Shown: piece after piece, positions 1-8,234 of the stretch
How the letters are laid out: each line of letters begins with the position of its first letter
Numbering within the stretch: the stretch's first letter is position 1
Assembly: GCA_944321565.1 (NCBI GenBank)
Contig: CALULT010000035.1
Location: 1 to 33,060 of the forward strand
Reading direction: 5' to 3'
From: an uncultured Paraprevotella sp.
GTDB lineage: Bacteria > Bacteroidota > Bacteroidia > Bacteroidales > Bacteroidaceae
DNA length: 33,060 nt
The notes under the pieces: generated by a model
What the model was told of the DNA's origin: nothing
Database searches by the model: none
Seen by the model: the letters and a program-made list of their open reading frames with translations, nothing else
Position numbers and translations under genes: made by a program

Positions 1-17
1 TGTAATAGAATTGCAAG

Positions 18-578
18 TTAATCGTTTCTTTTGCTATATCCTTCGTAATAATACGATTGCTCAATCCCTTTGAAGATGACTTCCCTGTCATTGATTTTAT
101 CAGTCAGAGCAGGTTGGAGCAATACCCGAAGTTCCAAATCATTGATGGGGCTTCGCTCCATGGCTTGCAGATAAAGATCTTTGTCAACGGTTTGCCAGTC
201 CACCACTTTGCCGAGATTCTTCTTCAACATCATATCCAGCCAGATGCGGGTGGCACGGCCATTTCCCTCCATGAAAGGATGGGCGATATTCATTTCCACA
301 TATTTGGCAATGATTTCCTCGAAGGAATTTTCCGGCATCTTCTCAATGACAGGCAGGATGGCTTCCAGATACAGGCTGTTGGCAAAACGGAATCCGCCTT
401 TGGCTATATTCAGGCTGCGTATCTTGCCCGCGAAGTCATAAAGCCCGTCAAAAAGATATTGGTGGATGTCGCACAATCCTTTTGTGGTCCCGACTTCCAT
501 CTTGTCTATATCTCCGGTCTCGAATAACTTTTGGGCTTTTTGAAAGCTCAGTCCGTCTATCTGATATGTCTTATTCAT
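18..578 (-). CDS. fic: Fic family protein, NmFic-like (class III, self-inhibited)
   Basis: Predicted AMP-transferase (adenylyltransferase) that would transfer AMP from ATP to a hydroxyl side chain of a target protein. The full Fic core motif [12 protein letters not shown] is at residues 100-111, with catalytic H100 and the anion-binding GNGR. The flap that positions targets is around residues 63-75. The C-terminus carries SYYYEG (S175-G180), matching the S/T-xxx-E-G inhibitory helix, here C-terminal as in the class III Fic of Neisseria meningitidis (about 190 residues); in that family the protein is held inactive in an oligomer and is released by dilution and by auto-modification of a tyrosine in this helix. 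The length of 186 residues fits. Known class III targets include DNA gyrase and topoisomerase IV; the target here is inferred only. It lies 27 bp after a 45-codon antitoxin-like ORF and is probably co-transcribed with it. Confidence 0.9.
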   Translation of the reverse strand: MNKTYQIDGLSFQKAQKLFETGDIDKMEVGTTKGLCDIHQYLFDGLYDFAGKIRSLNIAKGGFRFANSLYLEAILPVIEKMPENSFEEIIAKYVEMNIAHPFMEGNGRATRIWLDMMLKKNLGKVVDWQTVDKDLYLQAMERSPINDLELRVLLQPALTDKINDREVIFKGIEQSYYYEGYSKRND

Positions 579-605
579 TTTGCTATAGAATTTAGCGGTT
601 CAGAT

Positions 606-743
606 TCATATTTTTAACAACCCATTTCCCGCTTTTTCCCATACTCTTTCCTGTGCTATCTGTTTGAGATTGTCTATGGTAATGCCACCTTCTATATGCC
701 TATCGGGTTCGCCTTGCCGGATGTATTTGTCGAAGTCGGCCAT
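606..743 (-). CDS. Small antitoxin-like protein upstream of fic (45 aa, possibly shortened)
   Basis: A 45-codon ORF starting at ATG 743 and ending with TGA at 606-608. The start reads MADFDKYIRQGEP, followed by RHIEGGITIDNLKQI and a tail ending in GNGLLKI. From memory of the family, the first block and the HIEG-ITID block resemble the two ends of the VbhA-like antitoxin domain that precedes or is fused to class I Fic proteins in Bacteroidota; those usually have roughly 25-30 residues between the blocks, including the inhibitory helix. That middle part is absent here, which suggests an in-frame internal deletion or a decayed relative. It sits directly before fic in the same direction. No TAnnTTTG promoter is seen just upstream. 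It is a predicted ORF only; its function as an antitoxin is doubtful because fic carries its own inhibitory helix. Confidence 0.5.
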   Translation of the reverse strand: MADFDKYIRQGEPDRHIEGGITIDNLKQIAQERVWEKAGNGLLKI

Positions 744-847
744 ATTATTCTGCTATATTGTTATTTGACGGTTTGCTTGAGCATTTGGTACGGTCGCCTC
801 AATTTTGCGTCCCCTTCCATATATATAAGGTATAGGGCAGCGAGGGG

Positions 848-3052
848 TTACTCTGCCGGGGCGGGCTGCAACAGGTCGTGCATGAGGTCGATGTCGAGGG
901 AGGGGATGCCGTGTTGGAGCAGTTCTTCCCGGTCGTCGTCGAAAGGCTTGAGCGGGGACGCGCCTTCCGCGTTCTTTTTCTGCCGGTAGCGTTCGATGTA
1001 TTGCCGGTAGAGCGCGACGGCTTCGGGTGTTTGCTTGCGGCACCACGCCGTGTGCCCCGCGTTGAGGTAGTCTTCCCATGTGGCCTTTTCGTGTTGCAGG
1101 ATTTTCCGGTAGTATTTGTCGGCTTGTTCCAGCTTGCCCATCTTGAAGTTGCACCATGCGATGGCCCGCCATGACGGGAGCACACGTTCTCCTTTGTATT
1201 CCAGTTCGTAGAAACGGTTGGCGGCTTCTTCGTAGCGGCCGAGCTGCATCAGGCACAGGCCGGTTTCCGAAATCAGGCGGGCATCCCCGGGATTGATTAT
1301 TACGAGCTTCTCCAAACAGCCTAGTTCCAGTTCGTGGCGGCCGAGGGCGGCATGGCACAGGTACATCTGTTTCAGTATCCATTCGTTGTCCGGGTTCAGC
1401 AGGTCGGCTTGCTGGTAATAGTAAATCGCCTTGCTGGGATTGCCCGTGTGTTGGTAGCAGAACGCCACTTTCTGCAGTGTTTCTGCGTCGGCTGTTTCGT
1501 GGCGCAACACCTCTTCGAGGTATTCGATGGCATCCTGGTGGCACTCCCGTCGGATGAGGAACGAAGCCATGTCGGCCAGGTAGCGGCTATCTTTCAGCAT
1601 CGTGCCCAGCACGTCATGGCGTGTGAAGAGCAGGTCGTGGCGGAATGGGTCGTTGAATTGGTTGCGGCTCGGAAAAAGTTTATAGAAGCGGTACAGGTCT
1701 TGCAGACAGCTGCGATAAATGTGCACGGTGTCCAGGCTTTCCTTGGCCGCGTCCTTCAGTGTCTCTTCGTGGCCGCCAATCTGTGTCCCGATTTGGGACA
1801 TCATCATCTCTTTTTGCGAGGCCGGTATTTGGTTGAACATCATGCAAAGCGAATATTTGTCCGAATCGCAGAAAGCACCGGTGTCCATGAGCAGGCGGAC
1901 GGGATTGTTGTTGCTGCCTTGCGGGAAGATGCTTGCCACTTCGGGGCGGTGCTCGTCGAAAGGCGCGAACCAATGGGCCGGCTTTTGGAAGAATGGGAAT
2001 CCTTTGAGGGCGGAGAATGTGCCGATGTTGATGTCCACGCCTTCCTGTCCCATGGCGATGATGGCTTTCATGTTGTCGGCCAGTTGCTTGTTTCCTTTCG
2101 ACTTTTCCCATTCCGCGTTGGGTTCTCCTTGCAGGGCTTTGGCCAGGTCTTCTTCTATTTGTCCGAACCCCATTTTGTTGCGTTGGTAATTGCTGTGCTT
2201 GAGCAGGTCGGGGAATATTTCGTCTTGCAGTTTCTTTTTTGCCTTGTCGGTGTCGCGGCTGAGCAGCAGTTGGCGTTGCAACAGGATGAGCTCGTCCTTC
2301 AGCCGTTCGTCCTGTGCGAGCATGGCCAGCCCGTCGCACAGGTCGGGATAGTTGCGGAAGCGCGGGGCATATTGAATGTAGGCCAAGACGGCTGCCGTGA
2401 GTGCACGTGCCCGCACGGTGGCATCTTCCGCGCGGCAGAAGTGGAGCAACAGGCGGAACTTCTGCGGGTCGAAGTATTGCTGCACACTTAGCATGACGGC
2501 TCCGATGAGCATGGCTTGTTGCATCGGGGCTTGGCGTTCGATGAACGAAGTCAGTTTCTCCGCCTCTTCCTTATTGGAAATGGGGGAAGTCCAGATGCAG
2601 TCGAACAGCAGGTCGTATGACTCATGGAATGCCTTTTCCCTGTCCTCGTCCGTTGGCATGCCTCCTTCCCGGCTCTCTCGCAGCAAGTCGGCTTTGGTGC
2701 TCAGGCTGTCAAAATCCCCGTCGGGCATGCTTCCCAGGCGGCGGAGGGTTTCCGTATAGATGTCGTGTGCGGTTGAAATCCGGAAATTCCGGGCAGACTT
2801 GTCCAACAGTACGGACGCGCGGTTGAGCAGGCTGCGGTGGATGAGGTCGCGTTGCGGGTCGTCTCCGCCTTGGCGCATGAAAGCGAGCATCATGCCATAA
2901 TCCTGCCGGATGGATTCCAGTTCGTTTTTCAGTTCCATGCTGTCGGCATTGAACAAAAGGCCGCGGATGCACGTGAGCGCGTCGGTCAGGTGGTTCTGGC
3001 CGAGGGCTTTCCCGGCATCTTTATAAAGGAGTTCGAAACTGTTCTTGTCCAT
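848..3052 (-). CDS. Large cytoplasmic TPR-repeat protein
   Basis: A 734-residue protein with no signal peptide or membrane segment, so probably cytoplasmic. The N-terminal half (to about residue 500) is helical and matches no enzyme family I recognise. The C-terminal part from about 508 to 690 consists of consecutive tetratricopeptide units, visible as repeats such as NPSKAIYYYQQADLLNP, GRYEEAANRFYELEY and GKLEQADKYYRKILQHE. TPRs are protein-binding scaffolds, so a role in assembling or regulating a complex is likely, but the partner is unknown. It begins 6 bp after the stop of the substrate-binding lipoprotein gene and is probably translated from the same mRNA. Several long ORFs on the opposite strand within it are shadows of this gene. 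Confidence 0.85.
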   Translation of the reverse strand: MDKNSFELLYKDAGKALGQNHLTDALTCIRGLLFNADSMELKNELESIRQDYGMMLAFMRQGGDDPQRDLIHRSLLNRASVLLDKSARNFRISTAHDIYTETLRRLGSMPDGDFDSLSTKADLLRESREGGMPTDEDREKAFHESYDLLFDCIWTSPISNKEEAEKLTSFIERQAPMQQAMLIGAVMLSVQQYFDPQKFRLLLHFCRAEDATVRARALTAAVLAYIQYAPRFRNYPDLCDGLAMLAQDERLKDELILLQRQLLLSRDTDKAKKKLQDEIFPDLLKHSNYQRNKMGFGQIEEDLAKALQGEPNAEWEKSKGNKQLADNMKAIIAMGQEGVDINIGTFSALKGFPFFQKPAHWFAPFDEHRPEVASIFPQGSNNNPVRLLMDTGAFCDSDKYSLCMMFNQIPASQKEMMMSQIGTQIGGHEETLKDAAKESLDTVHIYRSCLQDLYRFYKLFPSRNQFNDPFRHDLLFTRHDVLGTMLKDSRYLADMASFLIRRECHQDAIEYLEEVLRHETADAETLQKVAFCYQHTGNPSKAIYYYQQADLLNPDNEWILKQMYLCHAALGRHELELGCLEKLVIINPGDARLISETGLCLMQLGRYEEAANRFYELEYKGERVLPSWRAIAWCNFKMGKLEQADKYYRKILQHEKATWEDYLNAGHTAWCRKQTPEAVALYRQYIERYRQKKNAEGASPLKPFDDDREELLQHGIPSLDIDLMHDLLQPAPAE

Positions 3053-3058
3053 GCTTTA

Positions 3059-4024
3059 TTATTGAATGATTTGGGTGTTGACGAGGGTGTCGCCTGTGTA
3101 TTGCGGCGAGATGAGGCCCCGGTAAGTCAGGAAATGCAAGGCCATGTCCACACAGTCTCCATTGGGCTTTTCGTAAGGTTTATATTGGGGCAACTTCAGG
3201 GAGTCGGCCGTTTCCGCCTTCACGGGATAGGAGAGCAGGATGCGGCGTATGCTGTCGGGGTTTTCCTTGCGGTTGATTTGCTCCACCGCCTTGTCGTAGC
3301 CCTGGAACAGGCGTTGCAGCTGTTCCTTTTTCCGCTTGTCCTGTGTGGCCTGGCTGGTGGCCATGAAGGCCATGAGACGGATGTGCTGGCGGCGGCTGTC
3401 GTAGATGCCGAGGTCGCCCTCCATGCGGGCTTGGGTGGCGTAGGGTTCGGGCAGGAAGGCTGCGTCGAGCGTGGCGTTCCGCAACATGTCGTAGCGGAGC
3501 ACGATGTCGTTGATTTGGGGGTGATATACGGTGGACGGGTCGAGACCGGACTGGGCCACCACGGTGTCCAGTAGCAGGTCGGTGACGGAATGGCGGGCGA
3601 TGGCCACCATTTTTTCTTTCAGTTGCTTGGTGTTGCGGACGCGCTTGCTTCTGGCTGTCAGCAATTCATGGTAGCTATCCGTCTGCATGATGACATAGAG
3701 TCCCGTTCCTTGGCTCTGGAGCAAGGCGGCCCGAATCAGGTCTGTGTAGGAAAAGTCCACATGCCCCCGGGCAAAAGCGGTGTCACAGTCCATTTGCGCG
3801 TTGAACGTGTGCAGGCGGACATCTAGTCCTAAGTCTTTGAATATGCCGCAACGGTCGGCGTAATAGAATGGCAGGCAGTCGAGCGTGGGCATCAGGGCCA
3901 CTTTCAGGGCAAGGGAGTCTTGCCGCGCCGTTTCGGCCGGGTCCGCCGTTTCGGTATGGGAACCGCAGGCGCCGCACAAGCCTGCAAGGAGGAGAAAGAG
4001 ATGGGGTAGGCGTAGTTTTTTCAT
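3059..4024 (-). CDS. NMT1/THI5-like substrate-binding lipoprotein
   Basis: Predicted solute-binding protein of the NMT1/THI5-like group of ABC-transporter receptors. The chosen start is ATG 4024, giving MKKLRLPHLF followed by a hydrophobic stretch and Cys20 in LCGAC, a lipoprotein-type signal; a start 13 codons upstream is possible but would place charged residues before the signal. After the lipid anchor the mature domain begins VALMPTLDCLPFYYADRCGIF, typical of the first lobe of this fold, and later has AAFLPEPYATQA, where the family contacts ligand. No permease or ATPase gene is nearby, so its transport partner is elsewhere or absent. The ligand is not predictable; characterised family members bind pyrimidine precursors of thiamine or alkyl sulfonates. 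The TPR gene follows 6 bp downstream. Confidence 0.8.
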   Translation of the reverse strand: MKKLRLPHLFLLLAGLCGACGSHTETADPAETARQDSLALKVALMPTLDCLPFYYADRCGIFKDLGLDVRLHTFNAQMDCDTAFARGHVDFSYTDLIRAALLQSQGTGLYVIMQTDSYHELLTARSKRVRNTKQLKEKMVAIARHSVTDLLLDTVVAQSGLDPSTVYHPQINDIVLRYDMLRNATLDAAFLPEPYATQARMEGDLGIYDSRRQHIRLMAFMATSQATQDKRKKEQLQRLFQGYDKAVEQINRKENPDSIRRILLSYPVKAETADSLKLPQYKPYEKPNGDCVDMALHFLTYRGLISPQYTGDTLVNTQIIQ

Positions 4025-4040
4025 GAAATGTCTTGGAATG

Positions 4041-4077
4041 AAGAAGGGCAACCCGTATTCCACAAGTCGCCCTTCTT
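4041..4077 (-). terminator. Hairpin downstream of pgk, possible weak terminator
   Basis: The arms AAGAAGGGC (4041-4049) and GCCCTTCTT (4069-4077) pair perfectly around a 19-nt loop. The hairpin lies between the stop of pgk and the start of the lipoprotein gene, both on the minus strand. There is no clear T run after it, so it may only attenuate transcription; no TAnnTTTG promoter for the lipoprotein gene is visible in this gap. Confidence 0.4.
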
Positions 4078-4103
4078 GTCTTGTTTATGTGTCCAAAAGA
4101 GGA

Positions 4104-5354
4104 TTAACCCTTGATGGCTGCAATACCCGGCAGGATTTTCCCTTCGATGGCTTCGAGCAGGGCGCCGCCGCCGGTGGAGATGTAAGACACTTGGTCGGCC
4201 ATGCCGAACTTGTTGATGCAAGCCACGGAGTCGCCGCCACCGATGAGGGAGAATGCGCCGTTCTTCGTAGCTTCGGCAATGGCTTCGGCAATGGCGCGCG
4301 AACCGGCTGTGAAGTTGTCGAACTCAAACACGCCGGCGGGGCCGTTCCACAGGATGGTCTTCGCGCCCTTGATGGCTTCGGCAAATGCCTTTTGGGTCTC
4401 GGGGCCAGCGTCCAAGCCTTCCCAACCGTCGGGGATGTTGTTGGCCGGGACGATTTGCGTGTTGGCATCGTTGGAGAAGGCATCGGCTGCCACGCAGTCT
4501 GTGCCCAGTACCAGGTTCACGCCTTTGGCCTTGGCTTTGGCGATGATGTCGAGGGCCAGATCCAGTTTGTCGTCTTCGCAGATGGAGTTACCGATTTTGC
4601 CACCTTGTGCCTTGGCGAAGGTGTAGGTCATGCCGCCGCAGAGGATCAGGTTGTCCACCTTGTCCATCAGGTTCTCGATGATGCCGATCTTGGTGGAAAC
4701 CTTGGAACCGCCCATGATGGCGGTGAACGGACGCTTGATGTTGCTCAGCACGTTGTCCACGGCCTGCACTTCTTTCTCCATCAGGTAGCCCAACATCTTG
4801 TTGTCGGCATCGAAATAGTCGGCGATGACGGCGGTGGAAGCATGTTTGCGGTGAGCCGTGCCGAATGCGTCGTTCACATAGCAGTCGGCGTAAGAGGCCA
4901 ATGTCTTGGCAAATTCTTTCTGTGATTCCTTCATGGCCTTCTTGGCTGCTTCGTAGGCCGGGTCTTCCTTGTCGATGCCCACGGGCTTGCCTTCTTCTTC
5001 AGGATAGAAACGGAGGTTTTCCAGCAGGAGCACTTCTCCCGGCTTCAGGGCTGCGGCTGCGTCGCCGGCCTTGGCGCAATCGGGAGCGAACTTCACGGGC
5101 ACACCCAGCTTTTCGGATACGGCGTCCACGATCTGGCTCAGGGAGAATTTCGGGTTCACCTTGCCTTTGGGCTTGCCCATGTGGCTCATGATGATGAGTG
5201 CGCCGCCGTCGCCCAAGATTTTCTTCAGCGTGGGCAACGCGCCGCGAATGCGCGTGTCATCGGTGATTTTTCCGTTTTCATCCAAGGGGACATTGAAGTC
5301 CACACGTACGATTGCCTTTTTGCCGGCAAACTTGTAGTTGTCAATCGTCATCAT
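4104..5354 (-). CDS. pgk: Phosphoglycerate kinase
   Basis: Catalyses the reversible transfer of phosphate between 1,3-bisphosphoglycerate and ADP in glycolysis, in the cytoplasm. The 416-residue protein has the usual family length. Seen in it: [11 protein letters not shown] (about 16-26), the substrate-binding MSHMGKPKG (56-64), GGSKVSTKI in the hinge region, and the C-terminal nucleotide-phosphate loop with GGGDSVA. Two adjacent ATG codons (5354 and 5351) could each start translation. A promoter-like TAATTTTG lies on the minus strand at 5422-5429. It is flanked by nth upstream and the lipoprotein-TPR pair downstream, all in one direction but probably with its own promoter. Confidence 0.97.
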   Translation of the reverse strand: MMTIDNYKFAGKKAIVRVDFNVPLDENGKITDDTRIRGALPTLKKILGDGGALIIMSHMGKPKGKVNPKFSLSQIVDAVSEKLGVPVKFAPDCAKAGDAAAALKPGEVLLLENLRFYPEEEGKPVGIDKEDPAYEAAKKAMKESQKEFAKTLASYADCYVNDAFGTAHRKHASTAVIADYFDADNKMLGYLMEKEVQAVDNVLSNIKRPFTAIMGGSKVSTKIGIIENLMDKVDNLILCGGMTYTFAKAQGGKIGNSICEDDKLDLALDIIAKAKAKGVNLVLGTDCVAADAFSNDANTQIVPANNIPDGWEGLDAGPETQKAFAEAIKGAKTILWNGPAGVFEFDNFTAGSRAIAEAIAEATKNGAFSLIGGGDSVACINKFGMADQVSYISTGGGALLEAIEGKILPGIAAIKG

Positions 5355-5421
5355 TTCAATTTTTATTTAAAGGTCAAATTTCACTTTCCAATCATTAGGT
5401 AAGGACTACTTAAGTCCCTTG

Positions 5422-5452
5422 CAAAATTAGTTCTTTTTGTCCGGATTTGCAA
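5422..5452 (-). promoter_or_regulatory. Predicted Bacteroidota-type promoter of pgk
   Basis: On the minus strand TTGC (5452-5449), 19 nt, then TAATTTTG (5429-5422), matching the -33/-7 layout of Bacteroidota housekeeping promoters. It lies about 70 bp before the pgk start, in the gap after nth. Confidence 0.6.
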
Positions 5453-5460
5453 GCTTGTGC

Positions 5461-6183
5461 CTACTTATTTTCTTCTTGTTTTTCCATGCCCTCTCCGCCG
5501 GCTTCGGGGCTCGGGCGCAAAGTGTCGGCGGGCTTGGGGTTGCCATGGGTGTGGCGGTAATGCCGGCAGAGCATCTTCAGTCCGCACGTTTCGCATTTCG
5601 GAGTCCGTGCGGTACAGGTGTAGCGTCCGTGCAGGATGAGCCAGTGGTGGGCTTTGGGGATGAGTGTTTCAGGGAAGTGGCGCACGAGTTGTTTCTCCAC
5701 GCTGTAGGGCGTGGTGCAGGTGGACGGGACGAGGCCGATGCGGTGGCTCACGCGGAACACGTGGGTGTCCACGGCCATGGCGGCCTTGTCGAACACCACG
5801 GCCTGGATGACATTGGCTGTTTTCCGTCCCACGCCGGGCAGCTTGACCAGTTCGTCCAGCTCGGACGGCACTTGGCTGTGATAGTTTTCCACCAACATGC
5901 GCGCCATGCCCACGAGGTGTTTGGCTTTGTTGTTGGGGTAGCTCACGCTGCGGACGTATTCGAAGATGACTTCCGGCGAGGCGGCGGCCATGGCTTCGGG
6001 CGTGGGGTAGTCGCGGAAGAGCGGCGGCGTGATCATGTTGACCCGTTTGTCCGTGCATTGCGCGGAAAGGATGACGGCCACCAGCAGTTGGAATGGGCTG
6101 TCGTAGTGCAATTCGGTTTCGGCCACGGGCATGGCCTTTTCAAAATAGGCCGCGACGCGGTCGTATAGTTCTTGTTTCTTCAT
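5461..6183 (-). CDS. nth: Endonuclease III
   Basis: DNA glycosylase/AP lyase that removes oxidised pyrimidines in base-excision repair. The 240-residue protein shows the helix-hairpin-helix LPGVGRKTANV (115-125) with catalytic Lys121, the catalytic Asp139 in VDTHV, and the four cysteines of the [4Fe-4S] cluster with spacing C-x6-C-x2-C-x5-C (C190, C197, C200, C206). A polar tail of about 28 residues after the cluster is longer than in E. coli Nth (211 residues) and looks disordered. Upstream lies a triplicated promoter-containing repeat, whose nearest copy has a complete promoter core about 60 bp before the ATG. pgk follows downstream behind its own predicted promoter. Confidence 0.97.
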   Translation of the reverse strand: MKKQELYDRVAAYFEKAMPVAETELHYDSPFQLLVAVILSAQCTDKRVNMITPPLFRDYPTPEAMAAASPEVIFEYVRSVSYPNNKAKHLVGMARMLVENYHSQVPSELDELVKLPGVGRKTANVIQAVVFDKAAMAVDTHVFRVSHRIGLVPSTCTTPYSVEKQLVRHFPETLIPKAHHWLILHGRYTCTARTPKCETCGLKMLCRHYRHTHGNPKPADTLRPSPEAGGEGMEKQEENK

Positions 6184-6243
6184 GTTCGTCTTTGCTGCTC
6201 AATATTGTTTGACTTTGATGTTGAGATTCCTTTTGTCTTGCAA

Positions 6244-6314
6244 GCAAAGATAGTGCAAACCGAGCGCAGAACAAAACAAACCCGTTTGTTTTTTATGCCG
6301 AGGTGCCGCTTATC
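6244..6314 (-). promoter_or_regulatory. 71-bp promoter element, nth-proximal copy
   Basis: On the minus strand this stretch contains TTTG (6275-6272), exactly 19 nt, and TATCTTTG (6252-6245): a full Bacteroidota promoter core oriented to nth, whose ATG is 62 bp further on. The spacer holds the block CTGCGCTCGGTTTGCA. A palindrome AACAAA-CGGG-TTTGTT overlaps the -33 TTTG. The same 71-bp element, with 60 of 71 positions identical by eye, lies before lepA. Confidence 0.75.
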
Positions 6315-6452
6315 TTATGGAAAGATAGTGCAAACCGAGCGCAGAACAAAACAAACCCGTTTGTTTTTTATGCCGAGGTGCCGCTTATCTTATGGAAAGA
6401 TAGTGCAAACCGAGCGCAGAACAAAACAAACCCGTTTGTTTTTTATGCCGAG
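6246..6452. repeat. Tandem 75-bp repeat, 2.76 perfect copies
   Basis: The units start at 6246, 6321 and 6396; the first two are identical over all 75 bp and the third is identical for 57 bp before diverging. Each unit contains most of the promoter element described for nth. In the second and third units the junction changes the last base of the -7 motif, so they read TATCTTTC rather than TATCTTTG on the minus strand and may be weaker. Perfect identity points to recent expansion by slippage or unequal exchange. Confidence 0.95.
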
Positions 6453-6531
6453 AGTCTTCCTGCGCGAGGTGCATGGTGTTTTTCTGCGGGAAAAGCTTTT
6501 TGAATCGCCGGGAATGGCGATTCGGAGCCAG

Positions 6532-6735
6532 GCTTCAAAGTTTCAGAGCCCGGAACACCCAGTTTCAAGGCCTGAAACACCCAGTTTCAAAGCCCGGAAC
6601 ACCCAGTTTCAAAGCCTGAAACACCCAGTTTCAAGTGCCTGAAACACCTAGTTTCAAGTGTCTGGAACACCCAGTTTCAAGTGCTTGGAACACCCAGTTT
6701 CAAGGCCTGAAACACCCAGTTCCAAGGCTTGAAAC
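6532..6735. repeat. 22/23-bp minisatellite with alternating inverted hexamers
   Basis: About eight units with starts at 6552, 6574, 6596, 6618, 6641, 6664, 6687, 6709 and a last partial at 6731, so the period is 22 or 23 bp. Each unit reads roughly TGAAACACCCAGTTTCA followed by AGG, AAG or AGTG and two or three further bases. TGAAAC and its complement GTTTCA alternate along the array, so each hexamer can pair with the next one on either side. The central block CACCCAGTTTC is the best conserved. There are no unique spacers, so it is not a CRISPR array. Confidence 0.9.
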
Positions 6736-6775
6736 AAAAAAAGAAGAGGATGCACCCTTTTCGGGGCACATCCTC
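6735..6775 (-). terminator. Intrinsic terminator of gdhA
   Basis: On the minus strand a 12-bp stem pairs GAGGATGTGCCC (6775-6764) with GGGTGCATCCTC (6757-6746), including two G-T wobbles, around a 6-nt loop, followed by TTCTTTTTTTG. It lies about 30 bp after the gdhA stop and directly beside the minisatellite. Confidence 0.85.
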
Positions 6776-6804
6776 CTTGCTTGTCGTCCTATTGAATGGC
6801 AGGA

Positions 6805-8139
6805 CTATACGATACCCTGTGCCATCATGGCCTTGGCCACCTTCATGAAGCCGGCCACGTTGGCGCCTTTCACGTAGTTGACGTAGCCGTCGGGTTCCGT
6901 ACCGTACTTCACGCAGTTCTGATGGATGTTCTCCATGATGGAGTGCAAGCGGTTGTCCACTTCTTCGGCTGTCCAAGACAGACGCTCTGAGTTTTGGCTC
7001 ATTTCGAGGCCGGATACGGATACGCCGCCGGCGTTAGCTGCCTTGCCCGGAGCATAGAGAATCTTGGCTTCCTGGAACACGCGGATGGCTTCCGGAGTGG
7101 AAGGCATGTTGGCACCTTCGCTCACGGCCATCACGCCGTTGGCCACCAACTTGCGGGCATCGTCACCGTTGATTTCGTTCTGCGTGGCAGAGGGCAGCGC
7201 GATGTCGGCCTTTTCGCCCCAAGGACGTGCGCCTTCCACGTATTTGCAACCGTATTTCTCGGCATATTCGCGGATGCGTCCGCGGTAGAGGTTTTTCAGC
7301 TCCATGATGTAGTCGAGTTTCTCGCGGTCGATGCCGTCCGGGTCATAGATATAGCCGTTGGAGTCGGACATGGTGAGCACCTTGCCGCCCAGTTGCAGCA
7401 CCTTCTCGGCCGTGTATTGGGCCACGTTGCCCGAACCGGAGATGAGGACGGTCTTGCCCTTGAGGTCCGTGCCTTTGGTCTTCAGCATTTCCATGAGGAA
7501 ATACACGTTGCCGTAACCCGTGGCTTCGGGACGGATGAGTGAGCCGCCGAACTCGATGCCCTTGCCCGTGAGCACGCCGCTGAATTCGCGGGTCAGTTTC
7601 TTGTACATGCCGAACATGTAGCCCACTTCGCGTCCGCCTACGCCGATGTCGCCGGCCGGTACGTCGATGTCCGGGCCGATGTGGCGTCCCAGTTCCAGCA
7701 TGAAAGCCTGGCAGAAGCGCATCACCTCGGCGTTGCTCTTGCCGCGCGGGGAGAAGTCGGAACCACCCTTTGCACCGCCCATGGGCAACGTGGTCAGTGA
7801 GTTCTTGAAGGTCTGCTCGAAGGCGAGGAACTTCAGGATGCCCAGGTTCACGGAGCTGTGGAAGCGGATGCCGCCTTTGTAGGGGCCGATGGCGTTGTTG
7901 TGCTGTACGCGGTAGCCCATGTTGGTCTGGATTTGGCCTTTGTCGTCCATCCAAGTCACGCGGAATTGATATACGCGGTCGGGGATGCAGAGGCGTTCGA
8001 TGAGGTTGGCCTTCTCGAACTCCGGATGTTTGTTGTATTCTTCTTCGATGGTGCTGAGCACTTCTTCTACTGCCTGGTGGTACTCAGGCTCGTTGGGGAA
8101 ACGACGTTTCAAGTCTTCCAAAACTTTTTTTGCGTCCAT
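6805..8139 (-). CDS. gdhA: Glutamate dehydrogenase, probably NADP-dependent
   Basis: Catalyses 2-oxoglutarate + ammonium + NAD(P)H to glutamate, the low-affinity route of ammonium assimilation, in the cytoplasm. The 444-residue length fits the hexameric small-subunit family. Substrate-site lysines are visible in GPYKGG (K88), FKNSL (K112) and the catalytic loop LPMGGAKGG (K124), with the catalytic Asp164 in PAGDIGVGG. The Rossmann motif is ISGSGNVAQ (233-241). The residues after the second strand (SDS) suit NADP, but cofactor choice is inferred. It has its own promoter (8235-8265) and a terminator, so it is probably monocistronic. It is divergent from lepA. Confidence 0.96.
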   Translation of the reverse strand: MDAKKVLEDLKRRFPNEPEYHQAVEEVLSTIEEEYNKHPEFEKANLIERLCIPDRVYQFRVTWMDDKGQIQTNMGYRVQHNNAIGPYKGGIRFHSSVNLGILKFLAFEQTFKNSLTTLPMGGAKGGSDFSPRGKSNAEVMRFCQAFMLELGRHIGPDIDVPAGDIGVGGREVGYMFGMYKKLTREFSGVLTGKGIEFGGSLIRPEATGYGNVYFLMEMLKTKGTDLKGKTVLISGSGNVAQYTAEKVLQLGGKVLTMSDSNGYIYDPDGIDREKLDYIMELKNLYRGRIREYAEKYGCKYVEGARPWGEKADIALPSATQNEINGDDARKLVANGVMAVSEGANMPSTPEAIRVFQEAKILYAPGKAANAGGVSVSGLEMSQNSERLSWTAEEVDNRLHSIMENIHQNCVKYGTEPDGYVNYVKGANVAGFMKVAKAMMAQGIV

Positions 8140-8234
8140 GTAATGAAACAGTTTAATTAATAATATTTGTTGGTTTTCGCTCTCTTTTTATCGCAGGCTT
8201 GGGCGTTTTCCCCTTTGCCTTTGTTTTCAGTCGC

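Noticed and set aside
1334-2491. Plus-strand ORF of 385 codons opposite the TPR gene
   Set aside because: Shadow of the TPR protein in the codon-mirrored frame; no recognisable domain.
6172-6642. Plus-strand ORF of 156 codons running through both tandem repeats
   Set aside because: It exists only because the 75-bp repeat is a multiple of three and lacks stops in this frame; it continues into an array whose 22/23-bp period breaks any coding repeat, and it overlaps the promoter region of nth.
6532-6735. CRISPR-like array
   Set aside because: The units are only 22-23 bp and adjoin directly with no unique spacers, and no cas genes are in the window.
8140-8234. Riboswitch in the gdhA leader
   Set aside because: The leader of about 95 nt is A/T-rich with no extended pairing or terminator-like hairpin that I can see.
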